Shown here one piece after another: positions 46,385 through 55,247 of a DNA stretch of 64,000 nucleotides. The stretch's first letter is position 1, and the number at the start of each line of letters is the position of its first letter. Below the pieces are notes generated by a model, which was not told where the DNA came from, searched no databases, and saw only the letters and a program-made list of their open reading frames with translations. Origin of the DNA: Mycobacterium alsense (GTDB lineage: Bacteria > Actinomycetota > Actinomycetes > Mycobacteriales > Mycobacteriaceae); the NCBI RefSeq assembly GCF_002086635.1, contig NZ_MVHD01000017.1:29237-93236 (forward strand), written 5' to 3'. A program made the position numbers and the translations under genes.

Positions 46385-46711
46385 ATGAAAAAGAAGATCT
46401 CCGCGTACGCATTCGGCGCGCTGCTGGCGGCCACGCTGGTGCCCGCCGCGGTCGCGCACGCCGACCCGATGGACGAGGACTTCACCAACTACCTGACGTC
46501 GCACGGCATCAACCTGCCGCCGGCCCAGGCGGTGACCATGGCGCACGCGATGTGCCGGGACCTCGAGGCGGGCTTCAGCCAAAAGGACGAGGTCGACCAG
46601 CTGGTCGGCGCGGACAAGCTCTCGCAGGCGCAGGCCGAGACCTTCATCGGCGCGGCCACCGGGGCCTACTGCCCGAACAAGCACAGCGCCGCCAAGCCGG
46701 CCGGCAGGTAG
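46385..46711 (+). CDS. DUF732 secreted protein
   Basis: 108 residues from ATG 46385. Cleavable signal (KKISAYAFGALLAATLVPAAVAHA) and a helical mature part, DEDFTNYLTSHGINLPPAQAVTMAHAMCRDLEAG to EAFIGAATGAYCPNK in spirit, with two Cys that likely pair. The pattern matches DUF732, a small secreted family expanded in mycobacteria with no known activity. The preceding 255-bp gap has no other gene that I can support. Confidence 0.85.
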   Translation: MKKKISAYAFGALLAATLVPAAVAHADPMDEDFTNYLTSHGINLPPAQAVTMAHAMCRDLEAGFSQKDEVDQLVGADKLSQAQAETFIGAATGAYCPNKHSAAKPAGR

Positions 46712-46720
46712 GGGCGCCAG

Positions 46721-48256
46721 CTAGCCGCCGGCCTCGGTTCCGATCCAGCGCTCCAGCGCGGCGCGCAGGCCCGCTTCCTCGGCCGCCCCGGTCCCGTCCG
46801 CCGCCCACGCGACGTAGCCGTCGGGCCGGATCAGCAGCGCCGCGGCGGGTCGGTCGGCGGCGGTCGCGGCGACGACGTCGACCCGGTCGGCCCACCCGCG
46901 CGCCGTGGCGGCGAACCCGCCGCCGAGATCGAGCAGCACCGGGCGGGCGTCGTGGAGCAGTTCGGCGACGCGCCGGCCGTCGCCGAGGGTCAGCTCGGGC
47001 ACCGGCCAGCCCGACAGCGGGTGGTCTTCGCCCACGTCGGAACCCACGTCGTAGCGCACGTCGTTGCCGGCCAGCAGCCGCGCCATGTGGTTGGCGGCGT
47101 CGGGGATGCCGACGAGCTCGCCCAAAAGCGTTCGCAGCGCGGCGACTTCGGGGCCGGGTAGCATGAGCGCCGTCTGGGACAGCGAGTGCATCATGACGCG
47201 CTCGCCCACCGGGTGGCGCTCGGACTCGTAGGTGTCGAGCAACCCTGCGGGTGCCCGGCCGTTGAGGTGGGCGGCGAGCTTCCAGCCCAGGTTCATGGCG
47301 TCCTGCAGGCCCAGATTCAGGCCCGGACCCCCCATCGCGCTGTGGACGTGGGCGGCGTCGCCGAGCAGCAGGACGCGGCCGTCGCGGTAGCGCGAGGCGT
47401 GGCGGGTATTCTGCCCGTTGATGCGCCGAAGGGCGTGTGGCCCGGCGTCTTTCGGCTCCTCGAACGGCACGTCGACGCCGAGCACCCGGCGCACGCTGGC
47501 GCGCAGTTCGGCCAGGCTCATCGGGGCGTCCTCGACCGGCGGCTCGAACTCCAGCGTGCCGAACAGCGACCGGCCCGGTTCGAACTCGGCGTAGATCACC
47601 CCGCCGCCGTCCAGCCGAGTGTGGCCGAACGCGATCCGCCCGAAGCCCGGGACCTCCATGCCGCCGTCGCTGCGGCGCAGTTCGTCGGGGATGTGCACGT
47701 GCGCCAGCCGTCCCACGAGATTCGAGGTGGTGCCGGGGAAGTCGATGCCGACCGCCTTGCGGACCAGGCTGTGTCCGCCGTCGGCGCCCACCAGGTGCGC
47801 GGCGGCGATGCGGTATTCACGTTCGGGCGAAGAGACCGTCAGCGCAACGGATTCCGGGTCCTGGCGCAGGTCGACGAGTTCGTGCCCCCAGCGCAGGTCC
47901 ACCCCGAGGTCGCGCGCCCGCTTCTCCAGCAGCCGCACCAGCTTGGGCTGCGGCATCAGCATCGCGTACATCGGGTTGTCGGGCACGCCGGCGAAATCCA
48001 GGGTCATCGCCGCGAAGATCCAGGCGAGCGCGGGTTGGGGCGGATTCGGGTCGCCGGTGAACTCCCGGTACAGCCCGCGCATGTCCAGCATCCGAACCAC
48101 CTGTCCGACAAGGCCGTTGGCCTTCGGCTCGGAGCTGGGGCCGGGCAGGGCGTCCAGCACGACGGGCCGGATGCCGCCCAGGGCGAGCTCGCAGGCCAGC
48201 ATCAGCCCGTTGGGCCCGGCCCCGGAGATGACGATGTCGGCGCGTTCGTCAGCCAT
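46721..48256 (-). CDS. FAD-dependent aromatic monooxygenase (PHBH/rifampicin-monooxygenase-like)
   Basis: 511 residues. FAD dinucleotide fold IVISGAGPNGLMLACELAL, the DG motif LVGADGGHSLVRKAVGIDFPG, and GDAAHVHSAMGGPGLNLGLQDAMNLGWKLA. A thioredoxin-like C-terminal domain (PVLLDLGGGFAATARGWADRV to RPDGYVAWA) is typical of class A flavoprotein hydroxylases acting on phenols, polyketides or rifamycins. It overlaps the upstream TetR gene by 8 nt, so the pair is an inducible detoxification or catabolic unit. Rifampicin as substrate is possible but unproven. Confidence 0.88.
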   Translation of the reverse strand: MADERADIVISGAGPNGLMLACELALGGIRPVVLDALPGPSSEPKANGLVGQVVRMLDMRGLYREFTGDPNPPQPALAWIFAAMTLDFAGVPDNPMYAMLMPQPKLVRLLEKRARDLGVDLRWGHELVDLRQDPESVALTVSSPEREYRIAAAHLVGADGGHSLVRKAVGIDFPGTTSNLVGRLAHVHIPDELRRSDGGMEVPGFGRIAFGHTRLDGGGVIYAEFEPGRSLFGTLEFEPPVEDAPMSLAELRASVRRVLGVDVPFEEPKDAGPHALRRINGQNTRHASRYRDGRVLLLGDAAHVHSAMGGPGLNLGLQDAMNLGWKLAAHLNGRAPAGLLDTYESERHPVGERVMMHSLSQTALMLPGPEVAALRTLLGELVGIPDAANHMARLLAGNDVRYDVGSDVGEDHPLSGWPVPELTLGDGRRVAELLHDARPVLLDLGGGFAATARGWADRVDVVAATAADRPAAALLIRPDGYVAWAADGTGAAEEAGLRAALERWIGTEAGG

Positions 48257-48884
48257 GGTGTGCCCCCTTGCGTTTGGTGGGTTCGGGAAGGCCCGCGCTG
48301 ACGGCGGCGAAGCCGTCGCGGATCAGGTCGGTGATCGCCACCGGCGGGTCGGCCCGCACGTAGGCGTCGGCCGCCGCGTCGCCGACGGCGCGCACCACCG
48401 CGACGACCAGCCGCGGATACAGGTCGCGGTCGGGGTCGGTGCCGGTGCGCTCGGCGACGGCGTCGAGCCATTCGTCGAACAGCTGCTGCCGCATCGCGTT
48501 TCGCACCTGCGGGTTCATCAGCAGCTTGCGGACCTCGACGAGCTCCCGGCGGCTGGGCACCCGGCTCTCCGGGCCGTAGAAGTCGTCGAAATCGGCCTCG
48601 AGGGTTTCCAGCACCGCGTGACTGATCGACGTCCACAGCGGCTCGCCGGCCGGCCGTTGACGCAGCGCCGCGACGCTGCGGCGCATGCGTTCGGTCTGCC
48701 GATAGGCCAGCGCCTCGTACTTGCCGGCGAAGTAGTTGTTGAACGTGCGCGGCGAAACGCCGGCCAGGGCGGCGATCTCGTCGCGCGTCACGTCGTTCAG
48801 CCCGCGCTCGAAGGCCAGGCGCAGCGCCGCGTCGCTGAGCGCGCGCCGGGTGTCGGCCTTCTTGCGCTCCCGCAGACCCGTCAT
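48249..48884 (-). CDS. TetR-family repressor of the flavin monooxygenase
   Basis: 211 residues from ATG 48884 (in-frame GTG 48890 is an alternative). HTH about residues 12-52: ALSDAALRLAFERGLNDVTRDEIAALAGVSPRTFNNYFAGKYEAL. The helical C-terminal domain carries LVVAVVRAVGDAAADAYV. A 23-bp palindrome lies 35 bp upstream (48919-48941), the expected autoregulatory operator. Coupled to the monooxygenase. Confidence 0.93.
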   Translation of the reverse strand: MTGLRERKKADTRRALSDAALRLAFERGLNDVTRDEIAALAGVSPRTFNNYFAGKYEALAYRQTERMRRSVAALRQRPAGEPLWTSISHAVLETLEADFDDFYGPESRVPSRRELVEVRKLLMNPQVRNAMRQQLFDEWLDAVAERTGTDPDRDLYPRLVVAVVRAVGDAAADAYVRADPPVAITDLIRDGFAAVSAGLPEPTKRKGAHHG

Positions 48885-48918
48885 GGGCACCACCGTACGC
48901 TGAACTTGCACGGTGGGC

Positions 48919-48941
48919 AATATTGCCTGACAGGCAATATT
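48919..48941. promoter_or_regulatory. 23-bp perfect palindrome, TetR operator
   Basis: AATATTGCCTG-A-CAGGCAATATT, 11-bp perfect arms around one base. It lies between the TetR start (48884) and the stop of the antiporter gene (48952). Flanking GGGC and TAGGC extend the symmetry partly. It is AT-rich in a GC-rich context and covers the likely promoter of the TetR-monooxygenase operon. Confidence 0.75.
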
Positions 48942-48951
48942 TAGGCAGTGC

Positions 48952-50550
48952 TTAGTCGTTGCCGGCGTTGAGGAGTTGCACTTCCTCGAGGTCCATCTCC
49001 TGCTGCAACTCGCGCAGGACGATGTCGTCGATCAGGTTCTGGTTTCGCAGGGCGGTGATTTCCCGGCGCTTGCGTTCGAGCACGCCGAGGCGCACCCGCC
49101 GGACCTTCTCCTTGCCCTTGACCAGGCGGGCCTGCGCCGAGGCGTCCTCGGTGGCCTCGGTGGCCAGGACGAGCGCTGCCTTTTCCTCGTATTCCTTTTG
49201 CAGCCGCCGCCGCAGGTCGTCGCTGACGCCGACCTCGTCGGCGACCGCCGGCAGCGCCTCGAGGGCCGCCTGGACGCCGCGGGTCCGGGCGAGCTGCAGC
49301 TCCTCGGCGCGGCTGAGGTCCTCGGGCATCTTGGCCCAGCGGACCACGGCCGGCAGCGTGGTCCCCTGCACCAGGACCGTCACCAGGATGACGACGACGA
49401 CGATGAAGATCAGCAGGTTGCGGTCGGGGAACGGCGCGCCGCTGAGCGTCGTCGTGGGCACGGCCAGCGCCGCGGCCAGCGACACCGCCCCCCGGAACCC
49501 GGCCCAGGCGGTGACGAAGCGCTGCCGCAGGCTGACGCGGCGCTCGCGCTGCACCTCGCGGCGGTCGAGGAGACGAATCAGCACGGTGGTGGCCTCCCCC
49601 CACACGACGCGTGACGCGATCACGACGCCGGTGATGGCGAGGGCGAGGTAGGCGGCGTGGCGCAGCCCGCCGCCGACGTTGGCGATGCCGTGCACGGCGC
49701 CGGGGATCTGGACGCCGACGAACACCCACAGCGTGCCGTTGATCAGGAACGTCGCGATGTCCCAGAACCCGAACGCGGCCAAGCGGGACGGGGCCCGGAT
49801 CACCACCGGCCCGGCGTAGGCGAGCACCAGGGCCGACACCATCACCGCGACCACGCCGCTGTCGTGGATCGTCTCGGCCAGCAGGAACGCCGCGAACGGG
49901 GTGAGCAGGCTCAGGGCCCCTTCCTCCTGCGGCGCGTCGAGTCGCTTGCGAGCCAGGGTCGCCAGCCCGCCGACGAACAGCCCGGCGGCGATGCCGCCGA
50001 GGTAGGACAGGACGAACCGGCCGGCGATCTCCGGCGGGCTGATCGAGGGCCCGCCGATCGCGACCTGGACGCTGAGCGCAAACAGCACCAGCGCGGTGCC
50101 GTCGTTGATGAGGCTCTCGGCCTTCAGCACGGTCAGCGAGCGGCGCGGCAGCTTCTTGGCGAGGCCGGCCACGGCGGCGGCGTCGGTCGGGGAGAGCACC
50201 GCGCCCAGCACGCCCGCGGCGTGCGGGTCCATGCCCAGCGCCCGCGCCGTCCAGGAGACCGCGGCCGCGGTGGCGATCACCAGGACGATGCTGAGGAACA
50301 CGATGATGCGCGCGTTGGCCCGGATCTCGCGGAAGCTGGTGTTCAGGCCCTCCCAGTACAGGATCGCCGGCAGGAACAGCAGCAGCACGATCTCGCCGTC
50401 GACGTGCACGTGACCGAAATGCGGGATCAGGCCCAGCAGGCCGCCGAGCAGGATGAGCAGCACCGGGGGGCCCACGCGGTAGCGGCGGCCGATGACCGTC
50501 CCCACGATGACGGTGGAGACGAGCGCGACGATCATCACGAGGCCAAACAC
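48952..50550 (-). CDS. yjcE: Na+/H+ antiporter, CPA1 family
   Basis: 532 residues from GTG 50550. About twelve transmembrane helices (residues 1-400) with family motifs ILYWEGLNTSFREIRANARII, GAVLSPTDAAAVAGL (ion-binding Asp), KAESLINDGTALVLFAL (paired N-D) and WAGFRGAVSLAAALAVP. A long charged cytoplasmic tail (about 410-532) is predicted helical/coiled-coil. It exchanges Na+ or K+ for H+ and regulates cytoplasmic pH. M. tuberculosis Rv2287 (YjcE) has similar size and neighbours. Confidence 0.9.
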   Translation of the reverse strand: MFGLVMIVALVSTVIVGTVIGRRYRVGPPVLLILLGGLLGLIPHFGHVHVDGEIVLLLFLPAILYWEGLNTSFREIRANARIIVFLSIVLVIATAAAVSWTARALGMDPHAAGVLGAVLSPTDAAAVAGLAKKLPRRSLTVLKAESLINDGTALVLFALSVQVAIGGPSISPPEIAGRFVLSYLGGIAAGLFVGGLATLARKRLDAPQEEGALSLLTPFAAFLLAETIHDSGVVAVMVSALVLAYAGPVVIRAPSRLAAFGFWDIATFLINGTLWVFVGVQIPGAVHGIANVGGGLRHAAYLALAITGVVIASRVVWGEATTVLIRLLDRREVQRERRVSLRQRFVTAWAGFRGAVSLAAALAVPTTTLSGAPFPDRNLLIFIVVVVILVTVLVQGTTLPAVVRWAKMPEDLSRAEELQLARTRGVQAALEALPAVADEVGVSDDLRRRLQKEYEEKAALVLATEATEDASAQARLVKGKEKVRRVRLGVLERKRREITALRNQNLIDDIVLRELQQEMDLEEVQLLNAGND

Positions 50551-50606
50551 CTGCCCATCCTGCCGGACTCGGTCGGTTTGCGCCGCGCGGGCGCGATCAT
50601 AGGAAC

Positions 50607-51416
50607 ATGGCGAATCGAGTACTGGTCACCGGAGGCACCGGCACCGTGGGTCGCGAGGTCGTCGACCGGCTCACGGCCGCCGGCAAGCAAGTCCGCGTTT
50701 TGAGCCGCGGGCGGCGGCGGCAGCAGCGCGGCGACGTCCAGCACGTCGTGGGTGACGTGCGCACCGGGGCCGGCCTCGACGCCGCCGTCGACGGCGTCGA
50801 CGCGATCGTGCACTGCGTCGTCCCGGTGGAGCGCCTGGTCGCCGCGGCGAAGCGAGCGGGCTCGCCGCATCTGGTGTACATCTCCATCGTCGGCGTCGAC
50901 CGGATCCCCTTCGGGTTCTACCGGTCATTGCTGGCCGGGGAACGGGTGATCGCCGAGTCCGGGCTGCCGTTCACTGTGCTGCGGGCGACGCAGTTTCACG
51001 ATCTGGTCGCCGTGTTTTTGCGGATGCTGGCGAAGGGCCCGGTGATGATGCTGCCGTCGGGGATGCGTTTCCAGCCGGTCGACGTGCGCGAGGTGGGGCA
51101 GCGGTTGGCCGGACTGGCCCTCGGTGAGCCGTCCGGGCGGGCGCCGGACTTCGGGGGCCCGCAGGTGCGCGCCTTGGACGATCTCGCCCGCAGCCATCTG
51201 ACGATCGTCGGCCGGCGCCGGCCCGTCGTGCCGATCCGGGTGCCGGGCAAGGTCTTTCGCGCGTTCCGCGCCGGCGAGAACCTGGCACCCGAGGGCGCCG
51301 CGGGCACGATCACCTTCGAGGAGTACCTGCGCGAGCGGGTGAGCACCGGCCAGCTGCCGTACGCCGACGCCCTGCGCGACTACCTGAGGATCCGCCCGCG
51401 TAAGGGGTCGCGGTGA
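50607..51416 (+). CDS. NmrA-like / atypical SDR NAD(P)-binding protein
   Basis: 269 residues. VLVTGGTGTVGREVVDRLTAAGKQVRVLSRG is the extended-SDR cofactor loop. It lacks the YxxxK catalytic pair in the usual place (HLVYISIVGVDRIPFGFYRSLLAGE keeps Y-x3-L). QFHDLVAVFLRML and QPVDVREVGQRLAGLAL follow the NmrA pattern. It may be a redox sensor or a reductase. Overlaps the next ORF by 4 nt (GTGA). Confidence 0.82.
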   Translation: MANRVLVTGGTGTVGREVVDRLTAAGKQVRVLSRGRRRQQRGDVQHVVGDVRTGAGLDAAVDGVDAIVHCVVPVERLVAAAKRAGSPHLVYISIVGVDRIPFGFYRSLLAGERVIAESGLPFTVLRATQFHDLVAVFLRMLAKGPVMMLPSGMRFQPVDVREVGQRLAGLALGEPSGRAPDFGGPQVRALDDLARSHLTIVGRRRPVVPIRVPGKVFRAFRAGENLAPEGAAGTITFEEYLRERVSTGQLPYADALRDYLRIRPRKGSR

Positions 51417-51826
51417 GTGAGCAGGGGCGACTGAGCGGCCCCACGCTGCGCGCCGGCGTGTGGTTTCTGACGTTCGTGGAGGTCGTCGTCGGGGTGGTCG
51501 CGACGTTTTTTCCGCGGAGCTTCTACGACTGGGTGCCCTGGGTGGACCTCATCCCGCCGTACTCCGAACACCTGATGCGCGACTATGGCGCGATGAACCT
51601 CGGGCTTGCGTTGGTCTTCGCCGTCGCCGCCACCACGATGGAACGACGCCTGGTGCGGGTTGCGCTGGGCGCCTACCTGTTGTTCGCCCTGCCGCACCTG
51701 ATCTTTCACGTCACCCATCTCGAAAACTTTTCGACGGCGGCCGCGGTGGGGCAGACGGCCATCCTCGCGGTCGCGGTGCTGCTGCCGGCCGCGCTGCTGA
51801 TCCTGACTCGCCGGCACGGCAGCTAG
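51413..51826 (+). CDS. Small four-helix membrane protein
   Basis: 137 residues from GTG 51413 overlapping the upstream stop. Four hydrophobic helices (about 14-34, 58-76, 82-100, 108-130) with a conserved-looking loop FYDWVPWVDLIPPYSEHLMRDYGAMNLGLA and PHLIFHVTHLENF, the latter with His residues inside or next to the membrane. Related DUF-type proteins are common beside NmrA-like genes. Function unknown. Confidence 0.75.
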   Translation: MSEQGRLSGPTLRAGVWFLTFVEVVVGVVATFFPRSFYDWVPWVDLIPPYSEHLMRDYGAMNLGLALVFAVAATTMERRLVRVALGAYLLFALPHLIFHVTHLENFSTAAAVGQTAILAVAVLLPAALLILTRRHGS

Positions 51827-51904
51827 TCGCGGTTGGCCCCCCTTCGCCGCGCGCACCTTGGCTGCGAGCACCGGGTTGGGATATTAGGGTTCGGAGGCGA
51901 ACCG

Positions 51905-52354
51905 ATGGGGAGGGTTTCGTTGAAGACCAGGCCGCTGCTGGCAGTCGTCGTCCTCGTGGCGTCGCTGGCCGTTGGCTGCGCGTTCGGGTCCAGGAACCCG
52001 CCGACGAGCAAGACGCTCGAGGTCCCGATGAGCGAGGTGCTGAAGCAGAGCCCGATCACGCAGAACGCCACGCTTGCGGTCGGCAACACGCTCACGGTGA
52101 AGCTGGGCTCGAACTACAGCACCCCGTACCGGTGGACAATCGACACGACGATCGGCGACCCCACGATCGTGAAGCAAACCAGCCACCAGTTCGTGCAACC
52201 GACCACCGACGCGCTGGGCGCGCCCGGCACCCAGGTGTGGACGTTTTCGGCGCTGAAACCCGGGACGACCACGATCAGCACCGCCTACGTCAGCATCGTC
52301 GGCAAGGACTCCAAACCGGCGTGCACGTATACCGCGAACGTGACGGTGCAGTAG
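51905..52354 (+). CDS. Chagasin-like (I42) protease-inhibitor lipoprotein
   Basis: 149 residues from ATG 51905, with GGAGG 7 nt upstream. Lipoprotein signal ending LAVGC (Cys about residue 25), then an immunoglobulin-like domain. Its loops match the I42 cysteine-protease-inhibitor pattern: LGSNYSTPYRWTI (NxTT-like loop), a Gly loop DALGAPGTQVWTFSALKPG, and TTTISTAYVSIVG. Known I42 proteins inhibit papain-like proteases. A bacterial surface-anchored version could guard against host cathepsins, which is an inference. Confidence 0.75.
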   Translation: MGRVSLKTRPLLAVVVLVASLAVGCAFGSRNPPTSKTLEVPMSEVLKQSPITQNATLAVGNTLTVKLGSNYSTPYRWTIDTTIGDPTIVKQTSHQFVQPTTDALGAPGTQVWTFSALKPGTTTISTAYVSIVGKDSKPACTYTANVTVQ

Positions 52355-52358
52355 CCGC

Positions 52359-53633
52359 TCAGGCCACGTTGGCCTTCAGCTGTGCGACGTACACCTCGGC
52401 CAGGAATTGCTCGACGGCCACGGCGGTGTGCGCCGCGCGGACCGAGCCGAAGATGTCGAAGGCGTGCTGGGTGAATGGGAGTTCGGCGTAGGCGACGGGG
52501 TTGTTGCTGACCTCGCGCAGCTTGGTGGTGAACGCGCGCGCCTGTTCGACGAAGGCCAGCGAGTCGTTGGTGCCGTGCAGGACGAAAAACGGTGGGGCGT
52601 CGGCGTTTACGTGGTTGATCGGCGACGCGGCGGTATAGGTCTGCAGGTGCGTCGCGGGCTTTTGTTTGATGATCGATTTGATCAGCAGGCCGGGCATCAT
52701 CGGGTGCATGGAGCCGTCAAAATGGGCGAAGTCGTAGACGCCGTAGAAGGGGACCGCGGCCTGCACGCGGGTGTCGGCGTCTTCGAACCCGGGCTGGAAC
52801 TGAGGGTCGTTGGGGGTGAGCGCCGCCAGCGACGAGAGGTGGCCGCCGGCCGATCCGCCGGTGATGGCGACGAATTCGGGGTCGCCGCCGTAGTCGGCGA
52901 TGTGTTCCTTGACCCAGGCCAGGGCGCGCTTGACGTCGACGATGTGGTCGGGCCAGGTGTTGCGCGGGCTGTGCCGGTAGTTGATCGCCACGCACACCCA
53001 GCCGAGTTCGGCGAGGTGGCTCATCAGCGGATGTGCTTGACCGCGTTTGTTTCCCGTCGTCCAGGCGCCGCCGGGGATCTGGAAGAGCACCGGCGCCTTG
53101 CCGTTGGGGTCGAGGTCTTCGCGGCGCCAGATGTCCAGGTGGTTGGCGCGGCCGTACGGGCCGTTGCTGATGTCGGAGTCGTGGGCGTAGTCGCGGTAGA
53201 TCCGCATCATGCGCAGCAGACCGGGGGCCTTGGCGGTGCCCGCGCCGTGGGGCCGCCGCCACAGGCCCTCGGAGTCGGTGCGCCGGGCGGGCCCGAGGCC
53301 CTCGTCTAGCGCCTTGGTCAGCGGCACGTTGGCCTGGTGGCCGGCGCGGCTGAAGTTCAGCAGGCCCGCCGCCGAGACGGCCGCGGTGAGCCAGGCCAGG
53401 GCGCGCACCGGCCGGTTGAGGCGGCGGGACGTCAGCGCCAGCCCGATGAGCTGGCTGGCCATCGTCTGCAGCGGCAGCTCGGTGACCACCAGGCCGAACA
53501 TCCACGAGAACAGCGACGCGTATCGTTTGCGGGCCAGCGGACGGTAGGCGTTGAGGGTGGACAGGGCGGTGATCGCCGTGACCACCAGCGACGCGGCTTG
53601 CCGGGCCTGGTGGATGAGTCGAGCCTTCTGCAT
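52359..53633 (-). CDS. lipM: Carboxylesterase LipM
   Basis: 424 residues, matching the M. tuberculosis LipM (Rv2284) layout and length by recall. N-terminal hydrophobic segments (about 10-90) tether it to the membrane. The catalytic domain has PVLFQIPGGAWTTGNKRGQAHPL (oxyanion region), nucleophile ITGGSAGGHLSSLAAL, acid LHGTNDSLAFVEQ and His FTQHAFDIFGS. Hormone-sensitive-lipase-like alpha/beta hydrolase acting on short- or medium-chain esters. The region upstream holds a 22-bp-arm hairpin. Confidence 0.92.
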   Translation of the reverse strand: MQKARLIHQARQAASLVVTAITALSTLNAYRPLARKRYASLFSWMFGLVVTELPLQTMASQLIGLALTSRRLNRPVRALAWLTAAVSAAGLLNFSRAGHQANVPLTKALDEGLGPARRTDSEGLWRRPHGAGTAKAPGLLRMMRIYRDYAHDSDISNGPYGRANHLDIWRREDLDPNGKAPVLFQIPGGAWTTGNKRGQAHPLMSHLAELGWVCVAINYRHSPRNTWPDHIVDVKRALAWVKEHIADYGGDPEFVAITGGSAGGHLSSLAALTPNDPQFQPGFEDADTRVQAAVPFYGVYDFAHFDGSMHPMMPGLLIKSIIKQKPATHLQTYTAASPINHVNADAPPFFVLHGTNDSLAFVEQARAFTTKLREVSNNPVAYAELPFTQHAFDIFGSVRAAHTAVAVEQFLAEVYVAQLKANVA

Positions 53634-53746
53634 TCGGTCACCTTACGAGGTCGCCCGTAGACTCCGCTTTCGTGGTCCCCGGTGAGCGGGTGTTTCGTTA
53701 TGTCACATCAGCCCCGGGCGTCCCTGGAAAAGTGGACACCCTGTCT

Positions 53747-53814
53747 GCCCACCTCACAGCGACAACGGCGGGGATAGCGCGCCAGGGTCGGCCCGTTGTC
53801 GCTGTGAGGTGGGC
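53747..53814. terminator. Perfect 22-bp inverted repeat, long hairpin
   Basis: Arms 53747-53768 and 53793-53814 are exact complements around a 24-nt loop, in the 228-bp gap between the 3' end of the FAD oxidase and the 5' end of lipM, both on the minus strand. This stem is longer than normal terminators. It may end the upstream operon, insulate lipM, or be a mobile palindromic unit. The rest of the gap shows no gene. Confidence 0.6.
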
Positions 53815-53861
53815 ATTTGGCATGCGCCTGACTTCTTGTGACGCATGGGGTTTGGCGGCGC

Positions 53862-55247
53862 TCAGGCCTCTCCCGCTGCGAACAACACGTCCGGGTTCAA
53901 AATCCCCGCCGGGTCGAAGCTCTCCTTGATGCGGCGCAGCAGCGCCACCTTCGCCGGGTCCTCGAGCCGCAGAAAGTAGGGCGTCTTGGCGCGGCCCAGG
54001 CCGTGTTCGCCGGAGATCGCGCCGCCCAATTCCATTGCCAGCGCGAAGATGTCGGTCATTAACTGCTTCCGTTTCGCGGCGTCCTTGCAGATGATGGCCA
54101 GGTGCACGTTGCCGTCGCCGGCATGCCCGCAGCCCGCCGCGGCGCCACCGGCGGCCGAAGCCAGACCCCGCGCACCGGCGAGGAACTTCGGCATCGCCGA
54201 GCGCGGCACGACGGTGTCGATGATGTCGTCGGCGCCGATCGCCTTGGCCGTCCAGAACGCCTTCTCGCGCGCCTCGATCAGCTTGCGGGCCGAAACTCCT
54301 TCCAGCACATAGGCGTCGACGGCGCCCAGCGAGGCCAGCAGCTCCCCGGCCCGCTCAACGTCCTCGCCCAGCCGGCCAGCAGTCCGATTCTCTAGCGCCA
54401 CAACAAGATACGCCTGGCAACTGTCGCGGATGGCGTCGGGGATGCCGAGTTCGAGGTTCTGGGTGTGGATGAGCGCGGCCATCGTCATGTTGTCGATGTA
54501 TTCCACGATGTAGGGCCCGAGCCCGCTGGCCAGGACCTTGGGCACCGCCTCCATCACCTGGTCGAAGTCGGCGAACGCGGCGAGCAGGGTCGCGGCGTGG
54601 TCGAGGCGCGGGTGCAGCTTGACGATGACCTCGGTGGCCAGGGCCAGGGTGCCCTCGGAGCCGACGATGAGCTGGGTGAGGTCGTAGCCCGTGGAGATCT
54701 TGGCGATCCTGCCGCCGGTGCGGATGATCTCGCCCGTCGGCAACACCGCCTGCAGCCCCAGCACGTTGTGGCGGGCGATGCCGTACTTGACCGCGCGCAT
54801 CCCGCCGGCGTTGGTGCCGACGTTGCCGCCGACGCTGGAGGACAGCTCGCCGGGGTGGACCATGTAGCGCAGCCCGGTGTCGGCGGTGGCGGCGTCGAGG
54901 GCGGTCAGCGTCACGCCCGGTTGGACGACGGCGACCTGGTTGGTGGTGTCGACCTCCAGGACCGCGTTCATCCGCTCGAACGAGATGACCAGCCCGTCCT
55001 GGCGCGGGATCGCCGCGCCGGACAGGCCGCTGCCCGAGCCGCGGGCCGTCACCGGGATGCGGCCCTCGGAGGCGGCCACCAGCAGCCGCGAAACCTCTTC
55101 GGCGGTGGCGGGTTTGGCGACGTACGCCGGCTTCTGCGGTGGCTGGGTCAGCTCCTCGTCGTGGGAGTAGTCGTCGGGGATCGCGTCGCCGGTCAGCAGG
55201 TTGTGGTCGCCGACGATCTCGGCGAACCGCGCCGTCGGGTCGCTCAC
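53862..55247 (-). CDS. GlcD-like FAD-linked oxidase (D-lactate/2-hydroxyacid dehydrogenase)
   Basis: 461 residues from GTG 55247. The PCMH-type FAD domain has ARGSGSGLSGAAIPRQDG and HPGELSSSVGGNVGTNAGGMRAVKYG. The C-terminal cap has GCGHAGDGNVHLAI and ISGEHGLGRAKTPYF, the metal/substrate His motifs of D-lactate and glycolate dehydrogenases. It oxidises a D-2-hydroxy acid, passing electrons to the respiratory chain. I recall M. tuberculosis Rv2280 as an equivalent of near-identical length. GTGA overlap with the PhyH gene upstream. Confidence 0.9.
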   Translation of the reverse strand: MSDPTARFAEIVGDHNLLTGDAIPDDYSHDEELTQPPQKPAYVAKPATAEEVSRLLVAASEGRIPVTARGSGSGLSGAAIPRQDGLVISFERMNAVLEVDTTNQVAVVQPGVTLTALDAATADTGLRYMVHPGELSSSVGGNVGTNAGGMRAVKYGIARHNVLGLQAVLPTGEIIRTGGRIAKISTGYDLTQLIVGSEGTLALATEVIVKLHPRLDHAATLLAAFADFDQVMEAVPKVLASGLGPYIVEYIDNMTMAALIHTQNLELGIPDAIRDSCQAYLVVALENRTAGRLGEDVERAGELLASLGAVDAYVLEGVSARKLIEAREKAFWTAKAIGADDIIDTVVPRSAMPKFLAGARGLASAAGGAAAGCGHAGDGNVHLAIICKDAAKRKQLMTDIFALAMELGGAISGEHGLGRAKTPYFLRLEDPAKVALLRRIKESFDPAGILNPDVLFAAGEA

